From assembly GCF_003236175.1 (NCBI RefSeq), contig NZ_QKTW01000016.1, positions 1 through 64,000 of the forward strand: a DNA stretch of 64,000 bases, written 5' to 3'. The position numbers were made by a program, and so were the translations under genes. This document shows, piece after piece, positions 10,465 through 18,619 of the stretch (the first letter of the stretch is position 1; the number at the start of each line of letters is the position of its first letter). The notes below the pieces were generated by a model. The model did not search any database, was not told the origin of the DNA, and saw only the letters and a program-made list of their open reading frames with translations. Source of the DNA: Taibaiella soli (lineage in GTDB: Bacteria; Bacteroidota; Bacteroidia; Chitinophagales; Chitinophagaceae).

Positions 10465-11127
10465 ATGAAAAAAGCAGCGCTCTTAGTAACCTTACTGATT
10501 TTGTCTCTTTCCGTTTGGGCACAAAAAACAAAAGTTGTGATTACTACCGATTATGGTAAAATCACGATGATGCTGTACGATAATACACCGCAGCATCGCG
10601 ATAATATGATCAAACTGATCAAAGAAAAATTTTATGACGGTACCTTATTTCACCGTGTGATTCCCGGATTTGTGATTCAGGGCGGCGACCCTGATTCTAA
10701 AAAAGCAGTGCCTGGTCAGGCATTGGGTGAGGGCGATCTGAAATATAAAATCCCTGCGGAGATCAATGACGAAGACTTTCACCAGCGTGGCGCATTAGCC
10801 ATGGCCCGCGATGAAAATCCGGACAAAGCTTCTTCTGCCTGTCAGTTCTATATTGTGGTAGGAAAAAAATACACAGATGCAGATCTGGATAAAATTTCCC
10901 AGCGCAATGGCAGAAAATTCTCGACGACGCAACGCGAAATGTATAAAACAGAAGGCGGCACACCTAACCTGGATGGCAGATATACGGTATTTGGAATGGT
11001 AACATCCGGAATGGATGTGGTAGATAAAATCGTAGCCGAACCACGTGACAGCAATGATCGCCCAAAGAAAGATATTCATATGATCAGTGTCCGCATCGTG
11101 AAAAAGCACAAATTCCTGATCTTCTAA
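10465..11127 (+). CDS. periplasmic cyclophilin-type peptidylprolyl isomerase
   Basis: Prolyl cis-trans isomerase of the cyclophilin fold, 220 aa, predicted to be exported. Seen: signal peptide MKKAALLVTLLILSLSVWAQ; the cyclophilin core with FHRVIPGFVIQGGDP (catalytic Arg) and the ACQFYIVVG strand; GRYTVFGMV near the C-terminus. An insert of about 40 residues between QFYIVVGKKYTD and the GRYTVFG strand is typical of Bacteroidota cyclophilins. It likely assists folding of exported proteins, though its clients are unknown. Transcribed alone: a terminator precedes it and another follows it. Confidence 0.92.
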   Translation: MKKAALLVTLLILSLSVWAQKTKVVITTDYGKITMMLYDNTPQHRDNMIKLIKEKFYDGTLFHRVIPGFVIQGGDPDSKKAVPGQALGEGDLKYKIPAEINDEDFHQRGALAMARDENPDKASSACQFYIVVGKKYTDADLDKISQRNGRKFSTTQREMYKTEGGTPNLDGRYTVFGMVTSGMDVVDKIVAEPRDSNDRPKKDIHMISVRIVKKHKFLIF

Positions 11128-11133
11128 TTTGAA

Positions 11134-11160
11134 AAATCCTGCTCAACGGCAGGATTTTTT
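11134..11160 (+). terminator. rho-independent terminator after the cyclophilin gene
   Basis: AAATCCTGC pairs with GGCAGGATTT around a short loop, followed by T residues. It separates the cyclophilin from the downstream DUF2400 gene. Confidence 0.85.
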
Positions 11161-11188
11161 GCTTAAGCACAAATCGTAAATTCGCAAC

Positions 11189-11959
11189 GTGGCTATTGAA
11201 AATCTAAAAAAACTGCTCGACGAAAAAGTCGCACTATATAATCAACCGGCTTTTATTGAGAAAGATCCGATAATCATTCCGCATTCGTTTTCAAAGAAAC
11301 AGGACGTTGAAATTTCCGGCCTTTTCGCCGCGGTATTGGCCTGGGGAAACAGAACAGCCATTATTAACAGCAGTAAGAAATTAATGCAATGGATGGATAA
11401 CGAACCTTACGATTTCGTTTTGAACCATCAGGAAACCGACCTAAAGCCTTTCCTGCATTTCGCACATCGTACATTTAATGCAACAGATGCATTGTACTTC
11501 ATTCATTTTCTGCAATGGCATTATCGTCAGCATGACTCCTTAGAAGATGCTTTTGTGCCAACAAAAACTTATACAGAAAACACAGTAGAGCAGGCACTCA
11601 TTCATTTTCACAATTATTTTTTCTCGATCGAACATCCGGAAAGAACAAAAAAGCACATTGCCACACCCGCACGTAAATCGGCCTGCAAGCGTATTAATAT
11701 GTACCTGCGCTGGATGGTGCGCAAAGACAACAAAGGTGTAGATTTTGGAATCTGGAAAAAGATAAAACCGAGTCAGCTCGTTTGTCCGCTCGATGTACAT
11801 GTAGCAAGAGTAGCGCATCGTCTCGAACTGTTGGAAACTAACAAGTCGGACTGGAATAATGCGCTACAGCTCACTCTGCAATTACGCCAGCTCAATCCCA
11901 AAGATCCGGCGATTTATGATTATGCCCTGTTTGGCCTTGGAATGGCCGAACGTTTCTAG
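11189..11959 (+). CDS. TIGR02757/DUF2400 family protein
   Basis: A 256-aa protein of the DUF2400 (TIGR02757) family, common in Bacteroidota and distantly related to HhH-type DNA glycosylases; no biochemical role is established that I know of. Seen: the family segment DPIIIPHSFSKKQDVEISG, then FAAVLAWGNRTAIINSSKKLM, the central KRINMYLRWMVRKD segment with LVCPLDVHVARVAHRL, and the end YDYALFGLGMAE. The segment PLDVHVARVAHRL resembles the catalytic Asp region of HhH-GPD proteins, which is an inference. The start is GTG; no upstream ATG is in frame without disrupting the terminator. It converges on homoserine dehydrogenase with a 4-nt overlap of stop codons. Confidence 0.85.
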   Translation: MAIENLKKLLDEKVALYNQPAFIEKDPIIIPHSFSKKQDVEISGLFAAVLAWGNRTAIINSSKKLMQWMDNEPYDFVLNHQETDLKPFLHFAHRTFNATDALYFIHFLQWHYRQHDSLEDAFVPTKTYTENTVEQALIHFHNYFFSIEHPERTKKHIATPARKSACKRINMYLRWMVRKDNKGVDFGIWKKIKPSQLVCPLDVHVARVAHRLELLETNKSDWNNALQLTLQLRQLNPKDPAIYDYALFGLGMAERF

Positions 11960-13227
11960 GCAAAAATCTCATGTTCAAGAACGTTCTTCAACCCTTGCTT
12001 TGCAGGCAACCCTTCTACTTCTTCTTTCTCAAGAATAGCATCTGGATAAAGGATCAGAGAAGTATTGTTGTTTTTCCACCAGTCGCTTTTCAGGCGGGAA
12101 AAATGAACGATACCAACGATAGAGCAACGTTTATCATTGCTTGTCCACTCTTCTATGCGTTCAAATAATTCGTGGCGCACCTGAAATAAGCCATCAAAAC
12201 TTACATATACGCGCAGGTAAAAATCATCAGTCAGCTCAGCAGTGAGTCCACTGTTTTTCTTTTTGTATTCGTATTTATAACCGTAACGCAATGCAGAGAG
12301 ATCGCTCAATACAGCAGAAGCTGTAGGAAAGCCCCCCGCGCCTTTTCCGTAGAAAAACTGCTTGTCTGCCAATCCACTTTCAATCACTACACCATTGTAC
12401 TCGTTCTTCACATTATACAGCTGGTTTTCTTTAGTGATAAACTGAGGCAAAACAAAAGCCGCTACTTTACCGCTGCGCAATTTTTTTGCTTGTGCTACCA
12501 GTTTGATTTCATATTGTTTCTCCTTCGCAAAAACCGCATCCTGCGCGTGCAGCAAATGAATGCCGGAATGCACCAATTCCGTTGGGTGAGAAACAATGCC
12601 GTAAGCATGCACCAACAATAACGTGAGCTTGTTTACCGCATCAATACCTTCAATATCCAATGCGGGATTGCTTTCTGCGAAACCTTCGTCCTGCGCCAGT
12701 TTTAAAGCTGCAGCAAATGAAAGCCCATCTTCGGCAATACGTGTGAGGATATAATTTGTTGAACCATTTACAATGCCTTGCACACCTTGCAACAGATCAT
12801 TGTCATAGTATTCTTCCAGATTGCGGATTACCGGAATACTCGCACAACAACCGGCTTCATAGAGGAATGGCGTTTTATTTTCCTTTTGCAGTGCCAGCAA
12901 TTCCGGCAAATGTTCTGCAATCAGTTTTTTATTCGCGCTCACTACAGCTTTTCCGCTTTTCAGCGCACGGCTTACAATGTAGAATGCTGCGTCCGCATCA
13001 TCAATCAGTTCTATGATCACGTTGATGGAAGGATCGTTGAGCAATACCTCCGCGTCTGTAGTAAATAATTCAGCCGGTGCGTTTCTCTTTTTCTCCGGAT
13101 GTTTGATGCAGACCTTTGTGATGCTTGCATTCAGCGATGCCGTTTGCTGCAACACTTTATAGAGCCCTTCACCTACTACACCGAAGCCGAATAAACCAAT
13201 ATTGAGTTGTTTTTGTTGAATAGACAT
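11956..13227 (-). CDS. hom: homoserine dehydrogenase
   Basis: Reduces aspartate semialdehyde to homoserine, the branch point to methionine and threonine. Seen: N-terminal nucleotide-binding motif GLFGFGVVGEGLYKVL (about residues 11-26), the segment GKAVVSANKKLIAEHL, the signature GIVNGSTNYILTRI and catalytic-region motif EGFAESNPALDIEGIDAVNKL. The last ~85 residues form a separate C-terminal region (FYLRVYVSFDGLFQ) that may be ACT-like. At 423 aa it is a stand-alone enzyme, not an aspartokinase fusion. It lies 350 nt downstream of the SAM-riboswitch-controlled metB-type gene on the same strand. Read-through control by that riboswitch is possible but a palindromic repeat lies between. Confidence 0.93.
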   Translation of the reverse strand: MSIQQKQLNIGLFGFGVVGEGLYKVLQQTASLNASITKVCIKHPEKKRNAPAELFTTDAEVLLNDPSINVIIELIDDADAAFYIVSRALKSGKAVVSANKKLIAEHLPELLALQKENKTPFLYEAGCCASIPVIRNLEEYYDNDLLQGVQGIVNGSTNYILTRIAEDGLSFAAALKLAQDEGFAESNPALDIEGIDAVNKLTLLLVHAYGIVSHPTELVHSGIHLLHAQDAVFAKEKQYEIKLVAQAKKLRSGKVAAFVLPQFITKENQLYNVKNEYNGVVIESGLADKQFFYGKGAGGFPTASAVLSDLSALRYGYKYEYKKKNSGLTAELTDDFYLRVYVSFDGLFQVRHELFERIEEWTSNDKRCSIVGIVHFSRLKSDWWKNNNTSLILYPDAILEKEEVEGLPAKQGLKNVLEHEIFA

Positions 13228-13365
13228 TTGGTAAGAATTTTATGTTGTTAAATAGTTTTATTGATTGTAAAGATGTTTTGTTTGATCGCGTTGATCACAC
13301 CGACTAACTATGCTGAACCGCTATCTAAAAAGAGTGACAAGATGTGGCGTATAATTTTTCCGTCG

Positions 13366-13502
13366 CGAAATCAGATTGCAACGTCATCCCCACAGCTCTG
13401 CTGTTTGGGAATTCCTCGCAATGACCCGCAGAGGGTTATAACTCGCGTTGAGTAACACATAATCCCGGTCATCCCGAGGTACGACGTGGGGATCTGATTT
13501 CG
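13366..13502. repeat. 137-bp imperfect palindromic repeat element
   Basis: The ends are an exact 11-bp inverted repeat, CGAAATCAGAT (13366-13376) and ATCTGATTTCG (13492-13502). Nested inside in mirror order are CCCCAC with GTGGGG, and CCTCGCAATGACC with GGTCATCCCGAGG (11 of 13 match). No significant coding sequence is present, so it looks like a mobile or REP/MITE-type palindrome. The rest of the 13228-13576 gap (about 350 nt) holds only repeat-like words such as ACTCGCG and no gene. Confidence 0.7.
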
Positions 13503-13576
13503 GGTATAATACTCGCGCTGTTTCTCAAACTTGTCATTGGCACTCAGAAAGCAACCCGCAGAACTTAGGGCTACGA

Positions 13577-14761
13577 TCAAATACTCGCGGTTATGTAGTT
13601 GTTAGATTCAGTATGCGCATGCACACGTTGCAATGCCTGATCAATATCTGCAATCAGATCCTCTGGGTCTTCCAGACCAATGCTCAGACGAATCAGACTG
13701 TCAGCTACACCAGCAGCTCTGCGTTTTTCAACGGGCACCGATTTATGCGTCATGTTTGCGGGATGGCAAAGCAAACTCTTGATCCCTCCAAGACTTTCTG
13801 CCAGCTTGAACAGACTTGTATTGCACACCACTTTGAATGCCGCATCTTCTGTATCATTTTTCAGCGTGAAAGAAATGACGCCACCGAAACCACTTTGTTG
13901 TTTTACAGCAATATCATGATTCGGATGTGATGGTAAGCCCGGATAAAACACCTGATCTACCAATGGATGCGTTTGCAAATACTCAGCAACGATTTGTGCA
14001 TTCTTGCAGTGCTTTTCCACGCGCAGCGGCAATGTTTCAATACCGCGGATTACCAGCCAGCTATCATTTGGCGATAAAACGGCGCCGCTTGCGTTCTGTA
14101 TAAATTTGATCTGCTCTCCAAGTTCAGCAGTGCGGGACACTACAATACCTGCAATGAGATCGCTGTGACCACCCAGATATTTGGTGGCGCTGTGCACAAT
14201 AATATCCGCACCCAGTAAAATTGGTTGTTGTAATGCAGGAGAAGCAAATGTATTATCTACACAGAGCAGTAAATTATTTTGCTTCGCAACTTTCGCAATG
14301 GCCTCAATATCGCTGATCTTCAAAGTCGGATTGGTAGGCGTTTCCAACCAGATCAGCTTTGTTTTTGGCGTGATGGCATCGATCACGTTCGTAACATCTG
14401 TTGTGTCTACATAGTTTACGCGAATGCCAAATTTCTCGTAGATCTTCGTAAACAAGCGGAATGCGCCGCCGTAGATATCATCAACCGCTACAATTTCATC
14501 GCCGCTTTCCAGGAGTTTTACCACAGCATCGATCGCCGCAAGGCCGCTGGCAAATGCTGATGCAGCTGCACCACCTTCCAGCTTTGCCACAATCTTCTCC
14601 AGTGTTTCACGCGTCGGATTATTGCTGCGGGCATAATCGTATCCCTTGTTCACGCCCGGCGCTTGTTGCACGAATGTAGACGTCTGATAAATCGGCACTC
14701 CGATAGAACCTGTCAGCGGATCAACGGGAATACTGTGGATGAGTTCTGTAGCCTTGCTCAT
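13577..14761 (-). CDS. metB: trans-sulfuration PLP enzyme, cystathionine gamma-synthase type
   Basis: Cys/Met-metabolism PLP-dependent enzyme, 394 aa. Seen: YDYARSNNPTRETLEKIVAKLEGG near the N-terminus; substrate/PLP loop with SGLAAIDAV; Asp of the cofactor site in CVDNTFASPALQQP; and the PLP lysine in VHSATKYLGGHSDLIAG. The C-terminal signature LRLSIGLEDPEDLIADI is typical. Cystathionine gamma-synthase, cystathionine lyase and O-acylhomoserine sulfhydrylase all share this fold. The synthase assignment rests on the SAM-I riboswitch in its leader and on homoserine dehydrogenase downstream. The start is the ATG at 14761. Expression is predicted to fall when SAM is abundant. Confidence 0.85.
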   Translation of the reverse strand: MSKATELIHSIPVDPLTGSIGVPIYQTSTFVQQAPGVNKGYDYARSNNPTRETLEKIVAKLEGGAAASAFASGLAAIDAVVKLLESGDEIVAVDDIYGGAFRLFTKIYEKFGIRVNYVDTTDVTNVIDAITPKTKLIWLETPTNPTLKISDIEAIAKVAKQNNLLLCVDNTFASPALQQPILLGADIIVHSATKYLGGHSDLIAGIVVSRTAELGEQIKFIQNASGAVLSPNDSWLVIRGIETLPLRVEKHCKNAQIVAEYLQTHPLVDQVFYPGLPSHPNHDIAVKQQSGFGGVISFTLKNDTEDAAFKVVCNTSLFKLAESLGGIKSLLCHPANMTHKSVPVEKRRAAGVADSLIRLSIGLEDPEDLIADIDQALQRVHAHTESNNYITASI

Positions 14762-14863
14762 ATCGTTTGGTTTGTTTTTGAAGTTTTGAAAATCTTACAA
14801 ACACGTACCAAAAGAGGCTTACCGGACAAACCTTTCTATCGCACGGTATCTAGTACAGGTACA

Positions 14864-15057
14864 ATAAAAAAGCTCCTCCGATAAGTCAGAGGAGCTTTAG
14901 TTATATTTTTCAGCTAAGCTGTTTTATTTAAACTATTGCATCTGACTTATCTATCACACAATTGTGTGATGGAATTAGCACCAGCTTCCCGTTGTTAAAA
15001 ACGAGAGAGGTTGCTAAGGCTTCGCAGGGCCATTTCCCTCTGCCTTTCTTGATAAGT
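14864..15057 (-). promoter_or_regulatory. SAM-I riboswitch (S-box) with terminator and antiterminator
   Basis: On the minus strand the P1 helix is ACTTATC (complement of 15051-15057) paired with GATAAGT (complement of 14945-14951). Between them lie the S-box hallmarks GGCAGAGGGA, TGGCCCTGCGAAGCC, TTAGCAACC and GGTGCTAATTCC. Downstream is an intrinsic terminator, AAGCTCCTC paired with GAGGAGCTT (complements of 14889-14897 and 14870-14878) followed by six T. The RNA 11-mer GATAAGTCAGA (14941-14951) is a perfect complement of TCTGACTTATC inside the terminator (14880-14890), so it can form an antiterminator. SAM binding should stabilise P1, free the terminator and switch the metB-type gene off. 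Confidence 0.95.
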
Positions 15058-15077
15058 GACGTTGTAAAGAACTGATG

Positions 15078-15110
15078 CAAATGTAGCATCACGATTTTCA
15101 ATTTTCCAAA
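15078..15110 (-). promoter_or_regulatory. Bacteroidota promoter of the SAM-riboswitch leader
   Basis: On the minus strand, TTTG (complement of 15107-15110), a 21-nt spacer, then TACATTTG (complement of 15078-15085). This matches the TTTG-N19-21-TAnnTTTG consensus, and the start would be just before the riboswitch. Confidence 0.75.
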
Positions 15111-15218
15111 TTTTAAATAAAAATTTTTTTTCGAATTATCTGAAATCGTCTACAGTAGCGCGTTTGGGCAGGTATAAAAAATCTCCTTACCATATCCATC
15201 GCATTCCACGCATTAATT

Positions 15219-15265
15219 CATCTGATGTTCTCAGTTTCATCGACTAATTTTGCAGACATCAGATG
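15219..15265 (+). promoter_or_regulatory. inverted repeat around the GntR-operon -7 element (operator candidate)
   Basis: CATCTGATGT (15219-15228) and ACATCAGATG (15256-15265) are perfect inverted copies, centre-to-centre about 37 nt. They enclose the -7-like element TAATTTTG (15245-15252). The second copy ends just upstream of the regulator start codon. A dimeric regulator bound to both would block the promoter, so autoregulation by the adjacent GntR protein is likely (inference). Confidence 0.55.
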
Positions 15266-15270
15266 TTTTT

Positions 15271-15924
15271 ATGAAAAACGACAAACAGAAAAAATCTTCC
15301 AGCCTAGCTGATTTTGTAATCGAAAAACTGCAAAAAGAAATTGCCTCCGGAAAATTCAAAAAAGGAACAAAAATTCCACCGGAACCGGAACTGATGGAAC
15401 GCTACAATGTAGGCCGCTCTACGATTCGCGAAGCAATCAAAACGCTCGCAAAACAAGGTATGCTGAAAGTACAGCAAGGATCCGGGACATTTGTAACCGG
15501 TGATAAAAACACTGCTGAGCCGCTGGAACAAAAATTGCGCAAAGCCGCAGCTAAGGAGATAAACGAAGTAAGCACACTGCTTGCGAAAGAGACTGCGCGT
15601 CTTGCCACAATCAACAGAAAAGAGAAAGATGTGAAAGCACTTGTGCAAACACTCGGCGAAAGAGCAAAAGCAATAGGTGCTGCAGAATATGACGCTGCGA
15701 AGGAAGCGGATGTACGTTTTCATTCCATCATCGCAAAAACATCTGGCAATACGGTAATGGCGGATCTGTACGAAACATTCACCCAAAGCATCCGCAATCG
15801 CGATAAAAGCCAGAATGTTTCATTCTTCCAATCCACCCAAAAACTGCTGGAACAATTGTTAACTGCCATCCAGTCTCAAAACGAGAAAAAAGCAGCGACC
15901 ATTATTTCACAGTTACCACAATAA
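15271..15924 (+). CDS. GntR/FadR-type transcriptional regulator
   Basis: Winged-helix DNA-binding regulator of 217 aa from the ATG at 15271. An in-frame TTG at 15250 is part of the -7 promoter element and is rejected. Seen: GntR helix-turn-helix with the signature FKKGTKIPPEPELMERY, VGRSTIREAIKTLAKQGML and the wing VQQGSGTFV (about residues 35-80); the C-terminal half (about 90-217) is helical and fits the FCD ligand-binding domain. It is the first gene of an operon with a TauE/SafE exporter (9-nt gap) and a DUF1634 protein. The ligand is unknown; a sulfur oxyanion or organosulfonate fits the exporter (inference). Confidence 0.85.
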   Translation: MKNDKQKKSSSLADFVIEKLQKEIASGKFKKGTKIPPEPELMERYNVGRSTIREAIKTLAKQGMLKVQQGSGTFVTGDKNTAEPLEQKLRKAAAKEINEVSTLLAKETARLATINRKEKDVKALVQTLGERAKAIGAAEYDAAKEADVRFHSIIAKTSGNTVMADLYETFTQSIRNRDKSQNVSFFQSTQKLLEQLLTAIQSQNEKKAATIISQLPQ

Positions 15925-15933
15925 ACAACAATA

Positions 15934-16770
15934 ATGTCCATTTTAGTATTTACCCTGATCCTGCTGGTGGGCGCTTTTGCCGCCGGCTTGCTGGGATCAC
16001 TTACAGGACTTGGCGGCGGTGTAGTCGTTATTCCACTGCTTACATTAGGTTTCCATGTTGACATTCGTTACGCAATCGGCGCTTCGCTTGTCGCATCAAT
16101 TGCCACTTCTTCCGGCGCAGCTTCTGCTTATGTGAAAGAAGGAATCACCAATATCCGGATCGGGATGTTTCTGGAGATTGCAACTACTACCGGTGCGGTA
16201 ATAGGCGCGCTATTGGCGGCATATGTAGCTCCGGGAATTGTAGCCGTACTCTTTGGCTTTGTACTAATTTTTTCCGCAATCATGTCGCTCAGAAAAAAAA
16301 CAGAGCACCTCGAATTGTCTGATACTAGTCCGCTGGCGCAAAAATTGAAACTCAACGGCAGCTATCCAACTGCCGAAGGAAAGGTTTCTTATTATATCCG
16401 GAAAGTACCTGGTGGCTATATTCTAATGACTATCGCAGGTGTTATCAGCGGTTTACTGGGCATTGGTTCGGGTGCGCTTAAAGTGCTGGCAATGGATGTG
16501 GTCATGCATATTCCGTTTAAGGTTTCTACAACCACCAGCAATTTTATGATCGGTGTTACTGCCGCCGCGAGTGCGGTCGTGTATCTGCAGCGTGGCTATA
16601 TTGATCCGGGCATCGCCATGCCGGTAATGCTGGGCGTACTGATCGGCGCCATGAGCGGATCTAAGATTCTGGTAAAGGCCAATACTCATAAACTACGTCA
16701 GATTTTTGCTGTCGTGATTGTATTCCTCGCATTTGAGATGATCTATAATGGTTTAACCGGTAAAATTTAA
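15934..16770 (+). CDS. TauE/SafE family (TSUP) sulfur-compound membrane exporter
   Basis: Inner-membrane permease of 278 aa in the TauE/SafE (TSUP, COG0730) family, whose members move sulfite, sulfoacetate or related anions. Seen: eight or so hydrophobic segments in two halves; the family motifs GLLGSLTGLGGGVVVIPLL (residues ~19-37) and the repeat GVISGLLGIGSGALKVLAM in the second half; a soluble loop with charged residues after LRKKTEH. It lies 9 nt after the GntR gene and 4 nt before a DUF1634 gene, a frequent TSUP partner. Substrate direction and identity are inferred from the family only. Confidence 0.9.
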   Translation: MSILVFTLILLVGAFAAGLLGSLTGLGGGVVVIPLLTLGFHVDIRYAIGASLVASIATSSGAASAYVKEGITNIRIGMFLEIATTTGAVIGALLAAYVAPGIVAVLFGFVLIFSAIMSLRKKTEHLELSDTSPLAQKLKLNGSYPTAEGKVSYYIRKVPGGYILMTIAGVISGLLGIGSGALKVLAMDVVMHIPFKVSTTTSNFMIGVTAAASAVVYLQRGYIDPGIAMPVMLGVLIGAMSGSKILVKANTHKLRQIFAVVIVFLAFEMIYNGLTGKI

Positions 16771-16774
16771 TCGT

Positions 16775-17164
16775 ATGCTGACTAAAAAATACTGGCAGGA
16801 TAAAGATGTTGCTTTATTGGTAGGCAAAACCTTACGCACAGGCGTGCTTTGTGCAATGGGTATTACTATTGTCGGCGCGCTTATTTATCTGTTTCACAAT
16901 GCTGGCGGCAAGCCGGAATATCATGTGTTTAAAGGGGCTGACCTTTCACTTCGTCACTTACCAGGGATTCTGACTGGTGTTACTCATTTCGACGGCATGG
17001 CCATTATCCAGCTAGGTGTCGTCATATTGATCGCCACTCCGGTAGTTCGCGTGATGCTTTCTGCAATCGGCTTTCTTATTGAAAAAGATTACATGTACGT
17101 ATTTATTACACTACTTGTACTAAGCATCATTATCGGCAACATGCTGGCCGGTCTTGGCGGGTAA
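16775..17164 (+). CDS. DUF1634 membrane protein
   Basis: A 129-aa integral membrane protein with three hydrophobic segments (around residues 20-40, 70-90 and 105-125). It contains the DUF1634-type central segment FKGADLSLRHLPGILTG and ends in a short Gly-rich tail (NMLAGLGG). DUF1634 genes commonly follow TauE/SafE genes and may be an accessory subunit. It starts 4 nt after the exporter stop codon, so it is translationally coupled. Function is not established. Confidence 0.8.
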   Translation: MLTKKYWQDKDVALLVGKTLRTGVLCAMGITIVGALIYLFHNAGGKPEYHVFKGADLSLRHLPGILTGVTHFDGMAIIQLGVVILIATPVVRVMLSAIGFLIEKDYMYVFITLLVLSIIIGNMLAGLGG

Positions 17165-17221
17165 TATTCCCCAGCAACTTACAGTCATCCGTTTTAAGCA
17201 ACACTTCAGATGATACAATAT

Positions 17222-17260
17222 TATAATCCTGATATGCACTGCATATCAGGATTATACATT
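17222..17260 (+). terminator. strong intrinsic terminator of the GntR-TSUP-DUF1634 operon
   Basis: TATAATCCTGATATGCA (17222-17238) is followed by one base and its exact reverse complement (17240-17256), a 17-bp perfect inverted repeat, then T-rich sequence. It is one of the longest perfect palindromes in the window. Confidence 0.8.
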
Positions 17261-17351
17261 TTTAAGAATTGTTATTTTCATACAAACGATGGCTTTCGAT
17301 CTATAAATCCTGATTTTTTGAGCTAACTTGCACGCCCATCCTTCCAACTGA

Positions 17352-18116
17352 ATGGACTTACCAGAAGGCAAAAAAATTTATTTCGCTTCCGATTTTCATC
17401 TCGGCATTCCCGACCGAGCCAGTAGTCTGGCACGTGAAAAACGCTTATGCGACTGGCTAGATACAATCAAGGCAGATGCAGCACAGCTGTACCTTGTTGG
17501 TGACATTTTCGATGTTTGGTTCGAGTACAAAAATGTAATTCCGAAAGGTTATACGCGCTTTCTTGGAAAGCTGGCAGAACTTTCTGACGCCGGTCTTCAT
17601 ATTGAAGCATTTACTGGCAATCACGATCTCTGGATGCGTGGTTATTTTCAGGATGAACTGAATATTCCGGTGCATCACGAACCAGTTGAGCGTACATTTA
17701 ATGGAAAGAAATTTTTTATTGGCCACGGTGATGGCCTCGGCCCTGGTGATCATGGATATAAATTCCTGAAGTCCATTTTACGCAACCCGTTTTCACAATG
17801 GCTTTACCGCCGCATCCACCCCGATACAGGCGTTGGAATGGCTGGCTGGTTCAGTCGTCTTGGCCCTAAGCATGAAGATGGTAAAGAAGAAGTTTTTCAA
17901 GGCCCGGAAAAAGAGTGGCTGGTACAGTTTTGTCTTGAAAAATTAAAAGAAGAGCATTTTGACTATTTCATATTCGGACACCGTCATATAGCTATAGAAT
18001 ATCCGCTGCCGCAAAACAGTTTATATGTAAACCTCGGCGACTGGATTCGTTTTAATAGTTATGGCGTGTTTGATGGCCAAAATCTACGGTTACAGTATTA
18101 TAAAGCGAAGCACTAG
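17352..18116 (+). CDS. lpxH: UDP-2,3-diacylglucosamine diphosphatase LpxH
   Basis: Calcineurin-like metallophosphoesterase that hydrolyses UDP-2,3-diacylglucosamine to lipid X in lipid A synthesis at the inner face of the membrane. Seen: metal-binding motifs FASDFHLG (about residues 10-17), GDIFDVWFE, GNHDLWMRGYF, the GHGDGLGPGDHGYK segment and GHRHIAIEY. The length of 254 aa fits the LpxH family. It begins at the ATG at 17352, and a SixA-like phosphatase starts 2 nt after its stop, so the three genes 17352-20100 form one operon. Confidence 0.93.
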   Translation: MDLPEGKKIYFASDFHLGIPDRASSLAREKRLCDWLDTIKADAAQLYLVGDIFDVWFEYKNVIPKGYTRFLGKLAELSDAGLHIEAFTGNHDLWMRGYFQDELNIPVHHEPVERTFNGKKFFIGHGDGLGPGDHGYKFLKSILRNPFSQWLYRRIHPDTGVGMAGWFSRLGPKHEDGKEEVFQGPEKEWLVQFCLEKLKEEHFDYFIFGHRHIAIEYPLPQNSLYVNLGDWIRFNSYGVFDGQNLRLQYYKAKH

Positions 18117-18118
18117 TT

Positions 18119-18619
18119 ATGCAACGTACCTTGATAATGATTCGTCATGCCAAATCGAGCTGGGCTAATCCGCTGCAAAGCGATTACGACCGTCCGCTCA
18201 ACGAACGCGGCTTGCACGACGCACCTATGATGGGAGAACGATTGAAGAAAAAAGGATTGATTCCTGATCTGATTATTTCCAGCACGGCGAAAAGAGCTGC
18301 ACAAACAGCAAAGAAAATTGGCGCCGCGGTTGGTTTCAGTGAAGAAAATATTCTTTGGAAAAACCGTTTGTACCAATGTATCCCTTCAGTGTTTGAAGAA
18401 GTGATCCAGGAAATTGACGATGCTATCCAAACAGTTTTTGTTGTAGCACACAATCCGGGCATCACTGATTTTGTAAACGAACTCGTACCTGGCTTCCGCA
18501 TTGATAATATGCCTACCTGCGCAATGGCAGGTGTACATGTTTCGGCAGAATCCTGGAGTGATTTTCTACACGCACAGAAAGAAGTTTTTTTATTTGATTA
18601 CCCCAAGAAGCAACCATGA
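18119..18619 (+). CDS. SixA-like histidine phosphatase
   Basis: A 166-aa histidine phosphatase (phosphoglycerate mutase superfamily). Seen: the catalytic RHAKSSWAN motif (Arg-His) at residues 8-16, LNERGLHDAPMMGERLKKKG as in SixA, the second segment SSTAKRAAQTA, and VVAHNPGITDFVNEL supplying the second catalytic His. SixA removes phosphate from phosphohistidine on signalling proteins in E. coli, but the target here is unknown. It overlaps the next gene by 4 nt (ATGA), implying translational coupling. Confidence 0.85.
   Translation: MQRTLIMIRHAKSSWANPLQSDYDRPLNERGLHDAPMMGERLKKKGLIPDLIISSTAKRAAQTAKKIGAAVGFSEENILWKNRLYQCIPSVFEEVIQEIDDAIQTVFVVAHNPGITDFVNELVPGFRIDNMPTCAMAGVHVSAESWSDFLHAQKEVFLFDYPKKQP

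Noticed and set aside
13371-13580. Minus-strand 69-codon frame between hom and metB
   Set aside because: It lies in the 137-bp palindromic repeat and simply reads through it; no ribosome site, promoter or homologous length is visible.
17222-17256. Perfect 17-bp palindrome considered as a regulatory operator
   Set aside because: Its location directly after the last operon gene and the T-rich end favour a transcription terminator.
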